Shown: positions 29,706-38,811, numbered from the stretch's first letter. The stretch: 64,000 nt of DNA from Oceanobacillus sp. HTM 045 (GCA_009733745.1 WNWL01000003.1:682001-746000); one strand, 5' to 3'. Translations and numbers: made by a program. Notes: generated from the letters alone by a model not told the origin.

Positions 29706-31250
29706 TCAGTAGAGCAGCCCCGGCAGCCAGGTCGCGATGGAGGGCAGCAGGGCGATCAGCCCCATGCCGACGATCTGGAGGCCGATGAACGGGACCACGC
29801 CGCGGTAGATCTGCCCCGTCGATACCTCCGGCGGCGCTGCGCCGCGCAGGTAGAACAGCGAGAAGCCGAAGGGCGGCGTCAGGAACGAGGTCTGCAGGTT
29901 GATCGCGATCAGCACCGCGAGCCAGAGCGGGTCGTGCCCCATCAGGATCAGCACCGGGGCGATCAGCGGCAGCAGGATCACGGTGATCTCGACGAAATCG
30001 AGGAAGAAGCCGAGCACGAAGATCAGCGCCATGCAGAAGATCAGCGCCCCCGTCGCGCCGCCCGGCATGGCGGTGAGGATCTCCTCCACCGTCTCCTCGC
30101 CGCCGAGGCCGACGAAGACGAGGGAGAACACCGAGGCGGTCAGGATGGTAGCGAAGATCATCGCGGTGATGACCATGGTGGAGGTCAGCACCTGCGAGAG
30201 GATGCCTTCCCTCGCGGTTCGGCGGAGCGCGAGGCCGAGCGCGGCGAGGCCGACCAGCGCGAGGAAGGCGGAGAGGCCGCCGATGGTCCAGTCCATCGCG
30301 TCCACGTCGTCGCGCTGCAGCCGCACGGGGTAGAGCCCCGCGAGCACCGCCAGCGCGATCAGCGCCGCGGCGCCGGTGAGCAGCCAGCGGGCGCGGCCGA
30401 GCCGCGCGCCGGCCATCAGCAGCGCGCCGACCGCGCCGACGGAGGCGGCCTCGGTCGGCGTGGCGACGCCGCCGAGGATCGAGCCGAGCACGGCGACGAT
30501 CAGTAGCACCGGGGGAACCACCGCGCGGCCGATCTCGCCGAGGCTCGGCTTCGGGCTATCGGTCAGCGCCGGGGCGGCGGAGGGCTGGAGCCAGGCGCGG
30601 ATCAGCAGGTAGGCGATGTAGACCGCCACCAGCATCAGCCCCGGCATCAGCGCCGCGGCGAAGAGCTGGCCGACCGAGAGCGTCTCGATGGTGAACTTGC
30701 CCTCTGCGTACTGCGCCTGCTGGTAGGCGCTCGACATCACGTCGGAGAGGATGATCAGCAGCGTCGAGGGCGGGATGATCTGGCCCAGCGTGCCCGCGGT
30801 GCAGACCACGCCGCAGGCGAGCGGGGTGGAATAGTCGTTGCGGATCATGGTCGGCAGCGCGATCAGCCCCATCGCCACCACCGTCGCGCCGACGATGCCG
30901 GTGGAGGCGGCGAGCAGCGCGCCGACCAGCATGACCGAGACCCCGAGCCCGCCGCGGAGCCGCCCGAAGGCCCTTCCCATCGTCTCCAGGAGCTCCTCGG
31001 CGATGCGCGACTTCTCCAGCACCACGCCCATGAAGACGAAGAGCGGGATGGCGATCAGCACGTTGTTGGTCAGCAGCCCGAAGATCCGCTGCGACAGCGC
31101 GCCCAGGAGGCCGATGTCGAACTCGCCCAGCGCGTAGCCGGCAAAGGCGAAGATCACCGCCACCCCGGCGATGGTGAAGCTGACCGGGTAGCCGATCAGG
31201 ATGCCCGCGATCAGCACCGCGAACATCAGCAGGTCGAGATGTGCGCTCAT
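29706..31250 (-). CDS. dctM: TRAP transporter large permease DctM
   Basis: A 514-residue inner-membrane protein with more than a dozen hydrophobic segments, the sodium-driven transport subunit of a TRAP system. Typical elements are G-Y-P-V-S-F-T near the N-terminus, the P-P-S-T-L-L-I-I-L hairpin region, and G-F-F-L-D-F-V-E-I-T near the C-terminus. It is longer than the usual 430 residues because of an insert of about 75 residues in the middle (around G-L-Y-P-V-R-L-Q-R-D-D). Start ATG 31250 overlaps the dctQ stop by four bases. Confidence 0.92.
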   Translation of the reverse strand: MSAHLDLLMFAVLIAGILIGYPVSFTIAGVAVIFAFAGYALGEFDIGLLGALSQRIFGLLTNNVLIAIPLFVFMGVVLEKSRIAEELLETMGRAFGRLRGGLGVSVMLVGALLAASTGIVGATVVAMGLIALPTMIRNDYSTPLACGVVCTAGTLGQIIPPSTLLIILSDVMSSAYQQAQYAEGKFTIETLSVGQLFAAALMPGLMLVAVYIAYLLIRAWLQPSAAPALTDSPKPSLGEIGRAVVPPVLLIVAVLGSILGGVATPTEAASVGAVGALLMAGARLGRARWLLTGAAALIALAVLAGLYPVRLQRDDVDAMDWTIGGLSAFLALVGLAALGLALRRTAREGILSQVLTSTMVITAMIFATILTASVFSLVFVGLGGEETVEEILTAMPGGATGALIFCMALIFVLGFFLDFVEITVILLPLIAPVLILMGHDPLWLAVLIAINLQTSFLTPPFGFSLFYLRGAAPPEVSTGQIYRGVVPFIGLQIVGMGLIALLPSIATWLPGLLY

Positions 31251-31756
31251 TCGGAACCTTTCGGCGCGGCGGCGCGGGCGATGTCGCGCAGCAGGCAGGC
31301 GAGACCCTGCACCAGCAGCAGCACGCAGAAGGCCGGGATCAGCGACTTGAGCAGGAAGGAGGCCGGGATGCCGCCGACCGAGATCGGCCCCTCGAGGATG
31401 TCCCACGCCTTGGTGACGGAGGGCCAGGTGAACCAGAGGATCACCAGCATGGCCGGGAACAGGAAGGCGACATGCCCGAGCAGGTCGATCGCGGCCTTCC
31501 CCCGCCGCGAGAGGCGGGCATAGAAGATGTCGACGCGCACATGCCCGTCCACCAGCAGGGTATAGCCCGCGCCGAGCATGAACAGCGCCGAGTGGAGGTA
31601 GAGCACGCCCTCGTTCAGGAAGATGAAACTGATCCCGAAGACGTAGCGCAGCAGCACGATCACGAACTGCAGCAGCACCATCGCCAGCGCGAACCAGCGC
31701 ACGCCGGAACCGATCAGGCGGTTGACCCTGTCGAGGGCGTCGGCGGCGGCGGTCAT
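31247..31756 (-). CDS. dctQ: TRAP transporter small permease DctQ
   Basis: A 169-residue protein with four hydrophobic segments, the small membrane subunit of the TRAP transporter. W-F-A-L-A-M-V-L-L-Q-F near residue 20 and D-G-H-V-R-V-D-I near 70 are DctQ signatures. Start ATG 31756 overlaps the stop of the HNH gene (ATGA) and the 3' end overlaps dctM, so translation is coupled on both sides. Confidence 0.9.
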   Translation of the reverse strand: MTAAADALDRVNRLIGSGVRWFALAMVLLQFVIVLLRYVFGISFIFLNEGVLYLHSALFMLGAGYTLLVDGHVRVDIFYARLSRRGKAAIDLLGHVAFLFPAMLVILWFTWPSVTKAWDILEGPISVGGIPASFLLKSLIPAFCVLLLVQGLACLLRDIARAAAPKGSE

Positions 31757-32466
31757 GCGGGGGCTCCGCAGTCCGTCCCCCGGCCCGGGTAGCGGGCGGT
31801 CTCGGGCAGGACGCGCTCTAGGCCGTCCCAGTCGGTCTTGACCGGCGGGAAGCCGCGCGGGTCGATCAGGGCCATTTCCTCGAGCAGGTACTCGCCGCGG
31901 CCGAAATTGCAGGCGGCGCAGGTGACGACCATGTTGTCCGGCTCCGATGTGCCGCCGCGGCTGTTCGGCAGGACGTGGTCGTACTGGAGCCACATGGTCT
32001 GGAAACCGCAGTGCTGGTCGGCCTCGCGCGGGCCCCAGCGGACTTCCTTCGGGTAGAGGGTGGTCAGGTAGCTGCGCACTTCCTTGCGGATGACCGGGAT
32101 GCCGCAGAACCGGCAATTGTGGCCGTCGCGGGCGATGAGGGCCCGCTTGCCCGCGGCATCGGGCATCCGCGGCTGGGCCCGCATGTTCTTCGGGATGGTG
32201 GGCGGTGCGCCGGGGACGGTCCTGACCCGGTGGATCTGCTGGTTCATTCTGCCCCACTGAGGCTTGGTCCACTCGTAGAGGACCGGCATGTCGGCGGCGG
32301 CGAAGGCCCGCGCCGCGCCGGCGGGATCGCTGGCGACGTGCCGTTCTGCCCCCAGGTGCAGCAGTTCGGCTGCCTCGTGGATCTCGCGGATTGGCGGGAG
32401 CAGGTTCCGGCGGGGCGGGAGCCGGAGGTCGTCCGGCTCCCGCGAGGGATCAGTACTTGTAGTCAA
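31753..32466 (-). CDS. HNH endonuclease-like protein within the TRAP operon
   Basis: A protein of up to 237 residues with a complete HNH/zinc module: C-R-F-C-G, then D-H-V-L-P-N-S-R-G-G-T-S-E-P-D-N, then V-T-C-A-A-C-N. This is the C-x2-C...DH...N...C-x2-C arrangement of HNH nucleases. The N-terminal 110 residues are not recognisable. The TTG start at 32466 overlaps the end of dctP by 17 bases and has a weak binding site; ATG about 60 codons later is an alternative. It overlaps dctP before it and dctQ after it, so it is embedded in the transporter operon. DNA target and role unknown; a metal-binding, non-nuclease role is possible. Confidence 0.8.
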   Translation of the reverse strand: MTTSTDPSREPDDLRLPPRRNLLPPIREIHEAAELLHLGAERHVASDPAGAARAFAAADMPVLYEWTKPQWGRMNQQIHRVRTVPGAPPTIPKNMRAQPRMPDAAGKRALIARDGHNCRFCGIPVIRKEVRSYLTTLYPKEVRWGPREADQHCGFQTMWLQYDHVLPNSRGGTSEPDNMVVTCAACNFGRGEYLLEEMALIDPRGFPPVKTDWDGLERVLPETARYPGRGTDCGAPA

Positions 32467-33559
32467 GCGCGCGGGCGTTCATCTGGCCGTTGTCGGCGTA
32501 GGTCATGTAGCCCGCGATCGACTCGCGGTAGGCGAGGAAGCTCTCGGTGATGCGCTGGACCAGTTCGTCCGAGTCCTCGCGCAGTTCCGCGATCACCTCG
32601 CCGGCGGCGTTGCCCATGGCGACGATCACGTCGTCGGGGAGCTTCTTCACCTGCACCCCCTGCTCGGCCACGAGCTGCTGCAGCGCGAGGGCGTGCTTGG
32701 TGGTGTACTCGGTCCAGACCGGGTTGTAGAGGCTCTCGCAGGCATAGGTGACGGCCTGCTGGAGATCGGCCGGGAGCGCGTCGAACGCGGCCTTGTTGAC
32801 GGCGCATTCCTCCGCCGAGGAGGGCTCGCCGACGCCGGGCCAGTAGTAGTTCTTGGCGACCTGGTAGTAGCCGAGCGCCGAGTCGGTCCACGGGCCGATG
32901 AACTCGCCCGCGTCGATGGTGCCGGACTGGAGCGCCTGGAACATGTCGCGCCCGCCCATCGCCTGCACCGCCATGCCGAGCTTGGCCGCCATCTCCGAGG
33001 CGAGGCCGGTGGTGCGGAAGCGCAGGCCCTTGAGGTCGTCCACCGAGTTGATCTCGGTACGGAACCAGCCGGCCCATTGCGGGCCCGAGTTGCCGCAGAG
33101 GAACGGCTTCAGGCCGAAGCGGCCGTAGATCTCGTCGTAGAGCGCCTGCCCGCCGCCATGCGCGAGCCAGCCGAACTGCTCGTCGGCGCGGAGGCCGAAG
33201 GGCTGCGACCCGAACAGCAGGATGCCGCGCGACTTGGAGCCCCAGTAGGCCGGCACCGCGTGGTAGAGCTCGGCCGTGCCCTCGCTGACCGCGTCGAACA
33301 CGCCGTTGCCCGGCACCAGCTCGCCCGCGGCGTAGAGCTTCACGGTGAGCCGCCCGCCGGACAGCGCGGTGATCCGGTCGGCCAGGTTCTGCGCCGCGAC
33401 GCCCGGTCCGGGCAGGTTCTTCGGCCAGGCGGTGACCATCTTCCACTCGGTCACGTCCTGCGCGATGGCGGGCGCGGCCAGCGCGGCGCCGGTGGCGCCG
33501 GCGCCGAGGCCGGCCAGCGCGGCGCGACGGCTGATGGCGGGTCTGGACTCGTCGGTCAT
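32450..33559 (-). CDS. dctP: TRAP transporter solute-binding protein DctP (TakP-like)
   Basis: A 369-residue periplasmic protein. Tat-type signal S-R-R-A-A-L-A-G-L-G, cleavage after A-I-A-Q. The mature start V-T-E-W-K-M-V-T-A-W-P-K-N-L-P-G and the R-F-R-T-T-G and Q-A-L-Q-S-G-T-I-D-A-G-E segments place it with the TakP/alpha-keto acid-type P proteins. Start ATG 33559 follows GAGGAGTGAG. It is the first gene of the TRAP set (P, HNH, Q, M) and follows the ammonia-lyase gene by 48 bp, suggesting uptake of a keto, hydroxy or amino acid used by that enzyme. Confidence 0.92.
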   Translation of the reverse strand: MTDESRPAISRRAALAGLGAGATGAALAAPAIAQDVTEWKMVTAWPKNLPGPGVAAQNLADRITALSGGRLTVKLYAAGELVPGNGVFDAVSEGTAELYHAVPAYWGSKSRGILLFGSQPFGLRADEQFGWLAHGGGQALYDEIYGRFGLKPFLCGNSGPQWAGWFRTEINSVDDLKGLRFRTTGLASEMAAKLGMAVQAMGGRDMFQALQSGTIDAGEFIGPWTDSALGYYQVAKNYYWPGVGEPSSAEECAVNKAAFDALPADLQQAVTYACESLYNPVWTEYTTKHALALQQLVAEQGVQVKKLPDDVIVAMGNAAGEVIAELREDSDELVQRITESFLAYRESIAGYMTYADNGQMNARALDYKY

Positions 33560-33607
33560 GATCTCACTCCTCTGTCATGCCGCCCCGGTTGGGTCCGGCG
33601 GCGGGTC

Positions 33608-35125
33608 TCACCGGTGAAGCGCGAAAAGCGCGGCCCGAACGGCGGCCTGATCGTCGCCGAGCGGTCTGTCTTCCACCATCATTGGCACCGCTTCGCGCAC
33701 GGCGCCATAGAGATGTTGCAATGCGGGAGCGGGCTTCTGCGCGCGAAGGTCCAGGCCCTGCGCCGCGAGAAGCGCCTCGATTGAAACCACGTCCTGCGCA
33801 CGTGCAACAAGTTCCGCCGCGCGGCGCGCGGCGAGCGGCGACATCGGCACGTGGTCCTCGGTATTGGCGCAGGTGGGGATCGACTGGACCGAGGCGGGGA
33901 TCGCCTGCATCCGCATCTCGGCCACCAGCGAGGCGGCGGTGTACTGGGCGATCATGAAGCCGTGGTCGCGGCCCGCCACGCCGTCCGGGTGGATCAGGAA
34001 GGCGGGCAGGCCGCCATTGTGGTGCGGGTCCACCAGCCGGGCGGCGCGGCGCTCGCTCATGACGGCGACGGAGATCATCGCGGTGGCGAGCTGGTCCAGC
34101 GCCTCGCCCGCCGCCTGGCCGTGGAAGTTGCCGGAATTGGAGGTGACGAAGCCGTCGGCCAGCCCGAAGAGCGGGTTGTCGTTGGCGGCGTTGATCTCGG
34201 TCTCGATCACCTGCGCGACGCGTTCGACCGCGTCCCGCGCCGCGCCGAGCACCTGCGGGATGCAGCGTAGCGACAGCGCGTCGCGCAGCCGGCTCGGGCG
34301 CGGCGGCAGGACGGAGGCGCTGTCGGCGGTCAGCCGGCGCAGGTTCTCGGAGGTGGCGATCTGGCCGGGGTGGCCCTTCCAGAGCGCGGTGCGCTCGTCG
34401 AAACTGTCGGCGACGGCGCTGAGCGCCTCCAGGCTCAGCGCCGCGACCTCCTCGGCGGTGGCGACGAGGGCGCGCGCGTCGTGGATGGCGAGCACGCCGA
34501 TGCCGGTGGTCTGCTCGGTGCCGTTGATCAGCGCGATGCCGTCGCGGCCCTCGATGGCGGGCAGGTCGAGCCCGGCCTTGCGCATCGCCTCCGCGCCGTC
34601 GATCCAGGGGCCGTCCATCCACGGGCCGTCGCCGATCCGCGCACGGCCGAGGCCGAGCATCGGCAGCACCATGTGCGCCAGCGGCGCGAGATCGCCGCAG
34701 GCCCCGACCGAGCCGCGCACGGGCACATGCGGCGTGAGGCCGGCGTTGAGCATCCCCGCGAGGCAGTCGAGCGCCGCCGGGTCCACGCCGCAGAGGCCGG
34801 AGGCGAGCACGTTGAGCCGGATCGCCATCATCGCCCGCGTGGCGTCCACCGGCATCGGCGGCCCCATCCCGGCGGCGTGGCTCTTGATCAGGCAGCGCTG
34901 CTGCTGGCGGTTCAGCTCCACCGGGATGCGCTCGCCGTCGAGCGCGCCGAACCCGGTGGTCAGCCCGTAGACCGGGCGGCCCTCGGCGACGATCTCCTTG
35001 AGGTGGGCCCAGCCCGCCTCGACATTGGCGCGGGCCTCCGCCGAGAGCGATACCCGCGCGCCGCCGCGGGCGATGCGCTCGACATCGCCGATGGAAAGGC
35101 CCTGCCCGCTGATCTCGATGTCCAC
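33608..35125 (-). CDS. hutH: Histidine ammonia-lyase-like enzyme with Ala-Cys-Gly MIO triad
   Basis: A 505-residue MIO-dependent aromatic amino acid lyase, non-oxidatively removing ammonia from (probably) histidine. GTG 35125 behind GGGGGA gives the normal HutH length. Catalytic Y-G-L-T-T-G-F-G is at 53-60. Ser82-His83 matches the histidine-selective pair in bacterial HAL. The cofactor segment reads G-S-V-G-A-C-G-D-L-A-P-L-A-H: the prosthetic MIO would form from Ala142-Cys143-Gly144, whereas the family has Ala-Ser-Gly. The codon is TGC, so this is one change from a Ser codon, not a frameshift. No hutU, hutI or hutG is adjacent; instead a TRAP transporter and a peptidase follow. Another aromatic amino acid substrate is possible. 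Confidence 0.88.
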   Translation of the reverse strand: MDIEISGQGLSIGDVERIARGGARVSLSAEARANVEAGWAHLKEIVAEGRPVYGLTTGFGALDGERIPVELNRQQQRCLIKSHAAGMGPPMPVDATRAMMAIRLNVLASGLCGVDPAALDCLAGMLNAGLTPHVPVRGSVGACGDLAPLAHMVLPMLGLGRARIGDGPWMDGPWIDGAEAMRKAGLDLPAIEGRDGIALINGTEQTTGIGVLAIHDARALVATAEEVAALSLEALSAVADSFDERTALWKGHPGQIATSENLRRLTADSASVLPPRPSRLRDALSLRCIPQVLGAARDAVERVAQVIETEINAANDNPLFGLADGFVTSNSGNFHGQAAGEALDQLATAMISVAVMSERRAARLVDPHHNGGLPAFLIHPDGVAGRDHGFMIAQYTAASLVAEMRMQAIPASVQSIPTCANTEDHVPMSPLAARRAAELVARAQDVVSIEALLAAQGLDLRAQKPAPALQHLYGAVREAVPMMVEDRPLGDDQAAVRAALFALHR

Positions 35126-35240
35126 GGCTTCCCCCGGTCGTCGGTCGTTGGTCGTCGGTAGTGCGTCGCGCGACGCAACGCAGCGCACGCTAGCCGCGCG
35201 CCGGGCCGGGCGCCAGAGGGAAGGGGGTTCGTGCGGGGAC

Positions 35241-35315
35241 TGGCTGGGGCGGCAGGATTCGAACCTGCGAATGGCGGCACCAAAAGCCGCTGCCTTACCA
35301 CTTGGCGACGCCCCA
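35241..35315 (-). tRNA. tRNA-Gln (anticodon UUG)
   Basis: A 75-nt cloverleaf with encoded CCA. The acceptor stem TGGGGCG/CGCCCCA with discriminator G is typical for Gln. The anticodon stem GCGGC/GCCGC encloses TTTTGGT, giving anticodon TTG. The T-arm contains GGTTCGAATCC. Confidence 0.97.
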
Positions 35316-35492
35316 ATCCGGTGGCGGACCATAGTGCCGGGCCCCGGCCTCCGCAAGCCTCGCCGCGAGCCTCGCCGAACGGGGCCGGAGTTGCCTTTCC
35401 GCGCGCCTCGCGTGCCCCTGCACGGATGCATCGCAGGCTTGCAGAATCGGCCTTGCGCCCCGGCGGGCCGGGGGCTATAGAGGCGCCCGGTC

Positions 35493-35569
35493 CGGAGTGT
35501 AGCTCAGCCTGGTAGAGCACTGTCTTCGGGAGGCAGGGGCCGCAGGTTCGAATCCTGCCACTCCGACCA
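35493..35569 (+). tRNA. tRNA-Pro (anticodon CGG)
   Basis: A 77-nt cloverleaf with encoded CCA. The acceptor stem CGGAGTG/CACTCCG starts with C1 and has discriminator A. The anticodon stem CTGTC/GGCAG encloses TTCGGGA, giving anticodon CGG. The T-arm has GGTTCGAATCC. Confidence 0.97.
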
Positions 35570-35737
35570 GCCCCGGACATCCCGATTTTCCGACGCGCTC
35601 GCGTGCTGCCCTTCAACCGCGATGGGCCTCCGCCTTGCGGCGCTCGATCGCCCGTGCTGTATCGAAGGCGTTGCCGTTCGCCCCTGGCCGATAGTGGGGG
35701 GCGGGCGGCCGGCTGGCGTGTTTCGGGGAGAGATCGG

Positions 35738-37780
35738 GTGTCCACGGACCCACTGCTGCAACCCTTCCGGCTCAAGCATCTGACGCTGAAGAACCGGATC
35801 ATGTCGACATCCCACGAGCCGGCCTATGCCGAGGACGGGATGCCGAAGGACCGCTACCGCGCCTACCATGCCGAGCGCGCGAAGGGCGGGATCGCGATGA
35901 CCATGACCGCGGGCTCTGCGGTCGTGTCGCGCGACAGCCCGCCGACCTTCGGCAACCTGCTCGCCTGGAAGGACGAGATCGTGCCGTGGATGGCGAAGCT
36001 CGCCGACGAATGCCACGGCCACGGCTGCGCGGTGATGATCCAGATCACCCATCTCGGGCGGCGCTCGCACTGGAACACCGGCGACTGGCTGCCGCTGCTG
36101 AGCGCGTCCGACAAGCGCGAGCCGGCGCACAAGGGGTTCCCGAAGCCGGCGGAGCCCTGGGATATCGACCGGATCATCTCCGATTATGCCGACGCCGCCG
36201 AGCGGATGAAGGCGGCGGGGCTCGACGGCATCGAGTTGCAGGCCTACTGCCACATCATCGACCAGTTCTGGTCGGACGTGACCAACGACCGCGACGACGC
36301 CTATGGCGGCACGTTCGAGAACCGGATGCGGTTCTCCGACCGGCTGATCCGCGCCATCCGCGACCGGGTCGGGCCGGAGTTCATCGTCGGCATCCGCCAG
36401 ACCGCGGACGAGGGCTACCGCTCCGGCGGCATCACCGAGGAGGAGGGACTGCGCATCGCCCGGCGCCTGCGCGACGACGGGCTGATCGACTTCATGAACG
36501 TGATCCGAGGGCGGTGCGACACCGACCCGGCGATGGTCAACGTGATCCCGGTGACGGGGATGCGCTCGGCCCCGCATCTCGATTTCGCCGGCAAGGTGAA
36601 GGCCGAGGTGGACATGCCGGTCTTCCACGCCGCGCGCATCCCGGACGTGGCGACCGCGCGCTTCGCGGTGGAGAGCGGGCAGCTCGACATGGTCGGCATG
36701 ACCCGCGCCCATATCGCCGACCCCTACATCGTGCAGAAAATCATCGACGGGCGGGAGGACGACATCCGCCCCTGCGTCGGCGCCACCTACTGCCTCGACC
36801 GGATCTATCTCGGCGAAAGCGCGCTCTGCGCCCACAACCCCTCCACCGGGCGGGAGCTGGAACTGCCGCATGCGATCGCCCCGGCGGAGACGCGGCGGCG
36901 GGTGGTGGTGGTCGGCGCCGGGCCGGCGGGGCTGGAGGCCGCCCGCGTCGCCGCCGAGCGCGGCCACGCGGTCACGGTGGTGGAGGCCGCGAACGAGCCC
37001 GGCGGGCAGCTGCGGCTCGCGGCGCGGAACCCGCGGCGGCGCGAGCTGCTCGGCATCATCGACTGGCGGATGCAGCAATGCATGGCGCGCGACGTGGCCT
37101 TCGAGTTCAACACCTGGGCCGAGGCGGCGGACGTGGAGGCGCTGGAGCCGGACGTGGTCTTCGTCGCCACCGGCGGGATCGCGCGGACGGAGATCTTCGC
37201 CGAGGGCTCCGACCTCGTGGTCAGCGCGTGGGACATCATCTCGGGCGACGTGAAGCCGGCCGGGAACGTGCTGATCTTCGACGACGCGGGCGACCATGCC
37301 GCGCTGCAGGCGGCGGAGGTGATCGCCGAAGCGGGCGGAAGCGTCGAGCTGATGACGCCCGACCGCACCATCTCGCCCGACGTGATGGGCATGAACCTCA
37401 CCCCCTACATGCGCGCGCTGCAGGACAAGAAGGTCACCTTCACCATCGCGCGGCGGGTGCTGGGCGTGCGCCGCGAGGGCAACGGGCTCGCCGCCGAGAT
37501 CAGCAGCGACTACCGCGAGGACCTGAGCGACTGGGCGAGCTACGACCAGGTGGTGGTGAACCACGGCACGACGCCGCTGGCCGAGATCTATTTCGACCTC
37601 GTGCCGGGCTCCAGCAATGGCGGGGCGGTGGACTACGAGGCGCTGATCGCCGGGCGGGCGCAGGCGATCCGGTCGAACGGTGCGGGGCGGTTCCAGCTCT
37701 TCCGCATCGGCGACGCGGTGTCGTCGCGCAACATCCACGCCGCGGTCTATGACGGGATGCGCTACGCGCGGGCGATCTGA
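35738..37780 (+). CDS. Old-yellow-enzyme/TMADH-type FAD- and FMN-dependent oxidoreductase (DgcA/StcD-like)
   Basis: A 680-residue two-domain flavoenzyme. Residues 1-345 are an OYE-type FMN barrel (opening P-L-L-Q-P-F-R-L-K-H-L-T-L-K-N-R), and residues 385-680 are a dinucleotide-binding domain (V-V-V-G-A-G-P-A-G-L at about 391-400). Between them lies a reduced iron-sulphur motif: Cys346, Cys352 and Cys364 with Ala349 where trimethylamine dehydrogenase has its second Cys (C-V-G-A-T-Y-C). I recall this C-x2-A form in demethylases of N-methylated amino acids such as DgcA and StcD, so a glycine-betaine, dimethylglycine or proline-betaine substrate is plausible. GTG 35738 behind GGGGAG is the start. 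It follows tRNA-Pro by 168 bp and is convergent with the dioxygenase gene. Confidence 0.82.
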   Translation: MSTDPLLQPFRLKHLTLKNRIMSTSHEPAYAEDGMPKDRYRAYHAERAKGGIAMTMTAGSAVVSRDSPPTFGNLLAWKDEIVPWMAKLADECHGHGCAVMIQITHLGRRSHWNTGDWLPLLSASDKREPAHKGFPKPAEPWDIDRIISDYADAAERMKAAGLDGIELQAYCHIIDQFWSDVTNDRDDAYGGTFENRMRFSDRLIRAIRDRVGPEFIVGIRQTADEGYRSGGITEEEGLRIARRLRDDGLIDFMNVIRGRCDTDPAMVNVIPVTGMRSAPHLDFAGKVKAEVDMPVFHAARIPDVATARFAVESGQLDMVGMTRAHIADPYIVQKIIDGREDDIRPCVGATYCLDRIYLGESALCAHNPSTGRELELPHAIAPAETRRRVVVVGAGPAGLEAARVAAERGHAVTVVEAANEPGGQLRLAARNPRRRELLGIIDWRMQQCMARDVAFEFNTWAEAADVEALEPDVVFVATGGIARTEIFAEGSDLVVSAWDIISGDVKPAGNVLIFDDAGDHAALQAAEVIAEAGGSVELMTPDRTISPDVMGMNLTPYMRALQDKKVTFTIARRVLGVRREGNGLAAEISSDYREDLSDWASYDQVVVNHGTTPLAEIYFDLVPGSSNGGAVDYEALIAGRAQAIRSNGAGRFQLFRIGDAVSSRNIHAAVYDGMRYARAI

Positions 37781-37809
37781 CGGGCGGATCGCCCCCGCGC
37801 GGGAGCGAC

Positions 37810-38652
37810 CTAGTCGATATAGGCGTCCGCCCGCCTTCCTGCCCGCTCGTGGTGGATCGGCAGGGTGCGGCCGTAGAGCTGCATCGCCCGTTCCGGCGTG
37901 CCGACCATGTTCGGCTCCTCGACATAGGAGAAGATCGCGACGTAGCGCCGCCGCGGCCCGGCCAGAGGTGCGACGCGGTGGAGCGAGTAGCGCCCGCGGA
38001 AGATCTGCAGGTCGCCCGGTTCGAGATGCAGCACCTTCACCTTGTCCGAGGTGCCGTCGAGCACGCGCGCGACTTCGGCGAAGTTCTCGCTGCCTTCACG
38101 GATGCGGGGCGCGTACTCGAACGCGCCGCCGCCCTCGGCGTTCTGGATCGCGATGGTGATGGTGAAATTGTTGGTGTCGAAATGCCAGGGGAAGCCGTTC
38201 CCCTCCTCCGCGACGTTGACGATCACGTCGGCCAGCGGGTCCTCGTAGCGGTAGAACCGCGTCTCCTGCAGGCAATCGCGGATGAAATCGTCGAAGCCCT
38301 CGCTGTCGTGGACCGTGCGCAGCGGGCCGTCCTTGGCGAAGTTGTCGGCCGCGACGAAGGAGTTCGACCGGTCGTAGAACCGCCGCCGCGGGTCGTCGGG
38401 CGGCAGGGCCGGGTCGTCCTTGGTGAAGTAGACATTGGTGCGGCTGAAGCTGCGGTGGCCATTCTCCGCAACCGAGTCGGCCTCCGCGGTCAGCGCCGCG
38501 ATGCCCTGCGGGGTCAGGAACCGCTTGATCACCGCGCAGCCGTCGCGGGCGAGATCGGCGCGGACCCTTTCGAGCAGCGCGTCGCGCTGGGGCCCGTCGC
38601 GGTGGATCGGGTAGCTGGCGTAGTCGATCAGGTCGGCGCTGGTAAAGGCCAT
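37810..38652 (-). CDS. Phytanoyl-CoA dioxygenase (PhyH)-type Fe(II)/2-oxoglutarate enzyme
   Basis: A 280-residue soluble non-haem iron oxygenase. The facial triad is complete: His157-x-Asp159 in F-P-W-H-F-D-T-N-N-F, and distal His225 in R-Y-S-L-H-R-V, with Arg236 in G-P-R-R-R-Y as the 2-oxoglutarate anchor. The Asp is retained, so hydroxylation rather than halogenation is expected. It resembles the ArpA/HalD-like group within PhyH. The substrate is not evident; the convergent neighbour is a possible methylamine-type demethylase, but there is no operon link. It is divergent from the Pycsar-effector-like gene with a 159-bp promoter region. Confidence 0.83.
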   Translation of the reverse strand: MAFTSADLIDYASYPIHRDGPQRDALLERVRADLARDGCAVIKRFLTPQGIAALTAEADSVAENGHRSFSRTNVYFTKDDPALPPDDPRRRFYDRSNSFVAADNFAKDGPLRTVHDSEGFDDFIRDCLQETRFYRYEDPLADVIVNVAEEGNGFPWHFDTNNFTITIAIQNAEGGGAFEYAPRIREGSENFAEVARVLDGTSDKVKVLHLEPGDLQIFRGRYSLHRVAPLAGPRRRYVAIFSYVEEPNMVGTPERAMQLYGRTLPIHHERAGRRADAYID

Positions 38653-38811
38653 GGTATCTCCCCTGCTTTTCTGCGATCTGGCCGCGCGCGGCGGGGGATT
38701 TCTCGTTCGTTTCCGCCATCATGCGGCGCATTCGGTCCTTTGGCGGGGGGCGGGCCTGCTGGCTGCTACGGGCGCCGTTGCATTCGCGCGGCGCGGGGTG
38801 AAGATGGCGGC

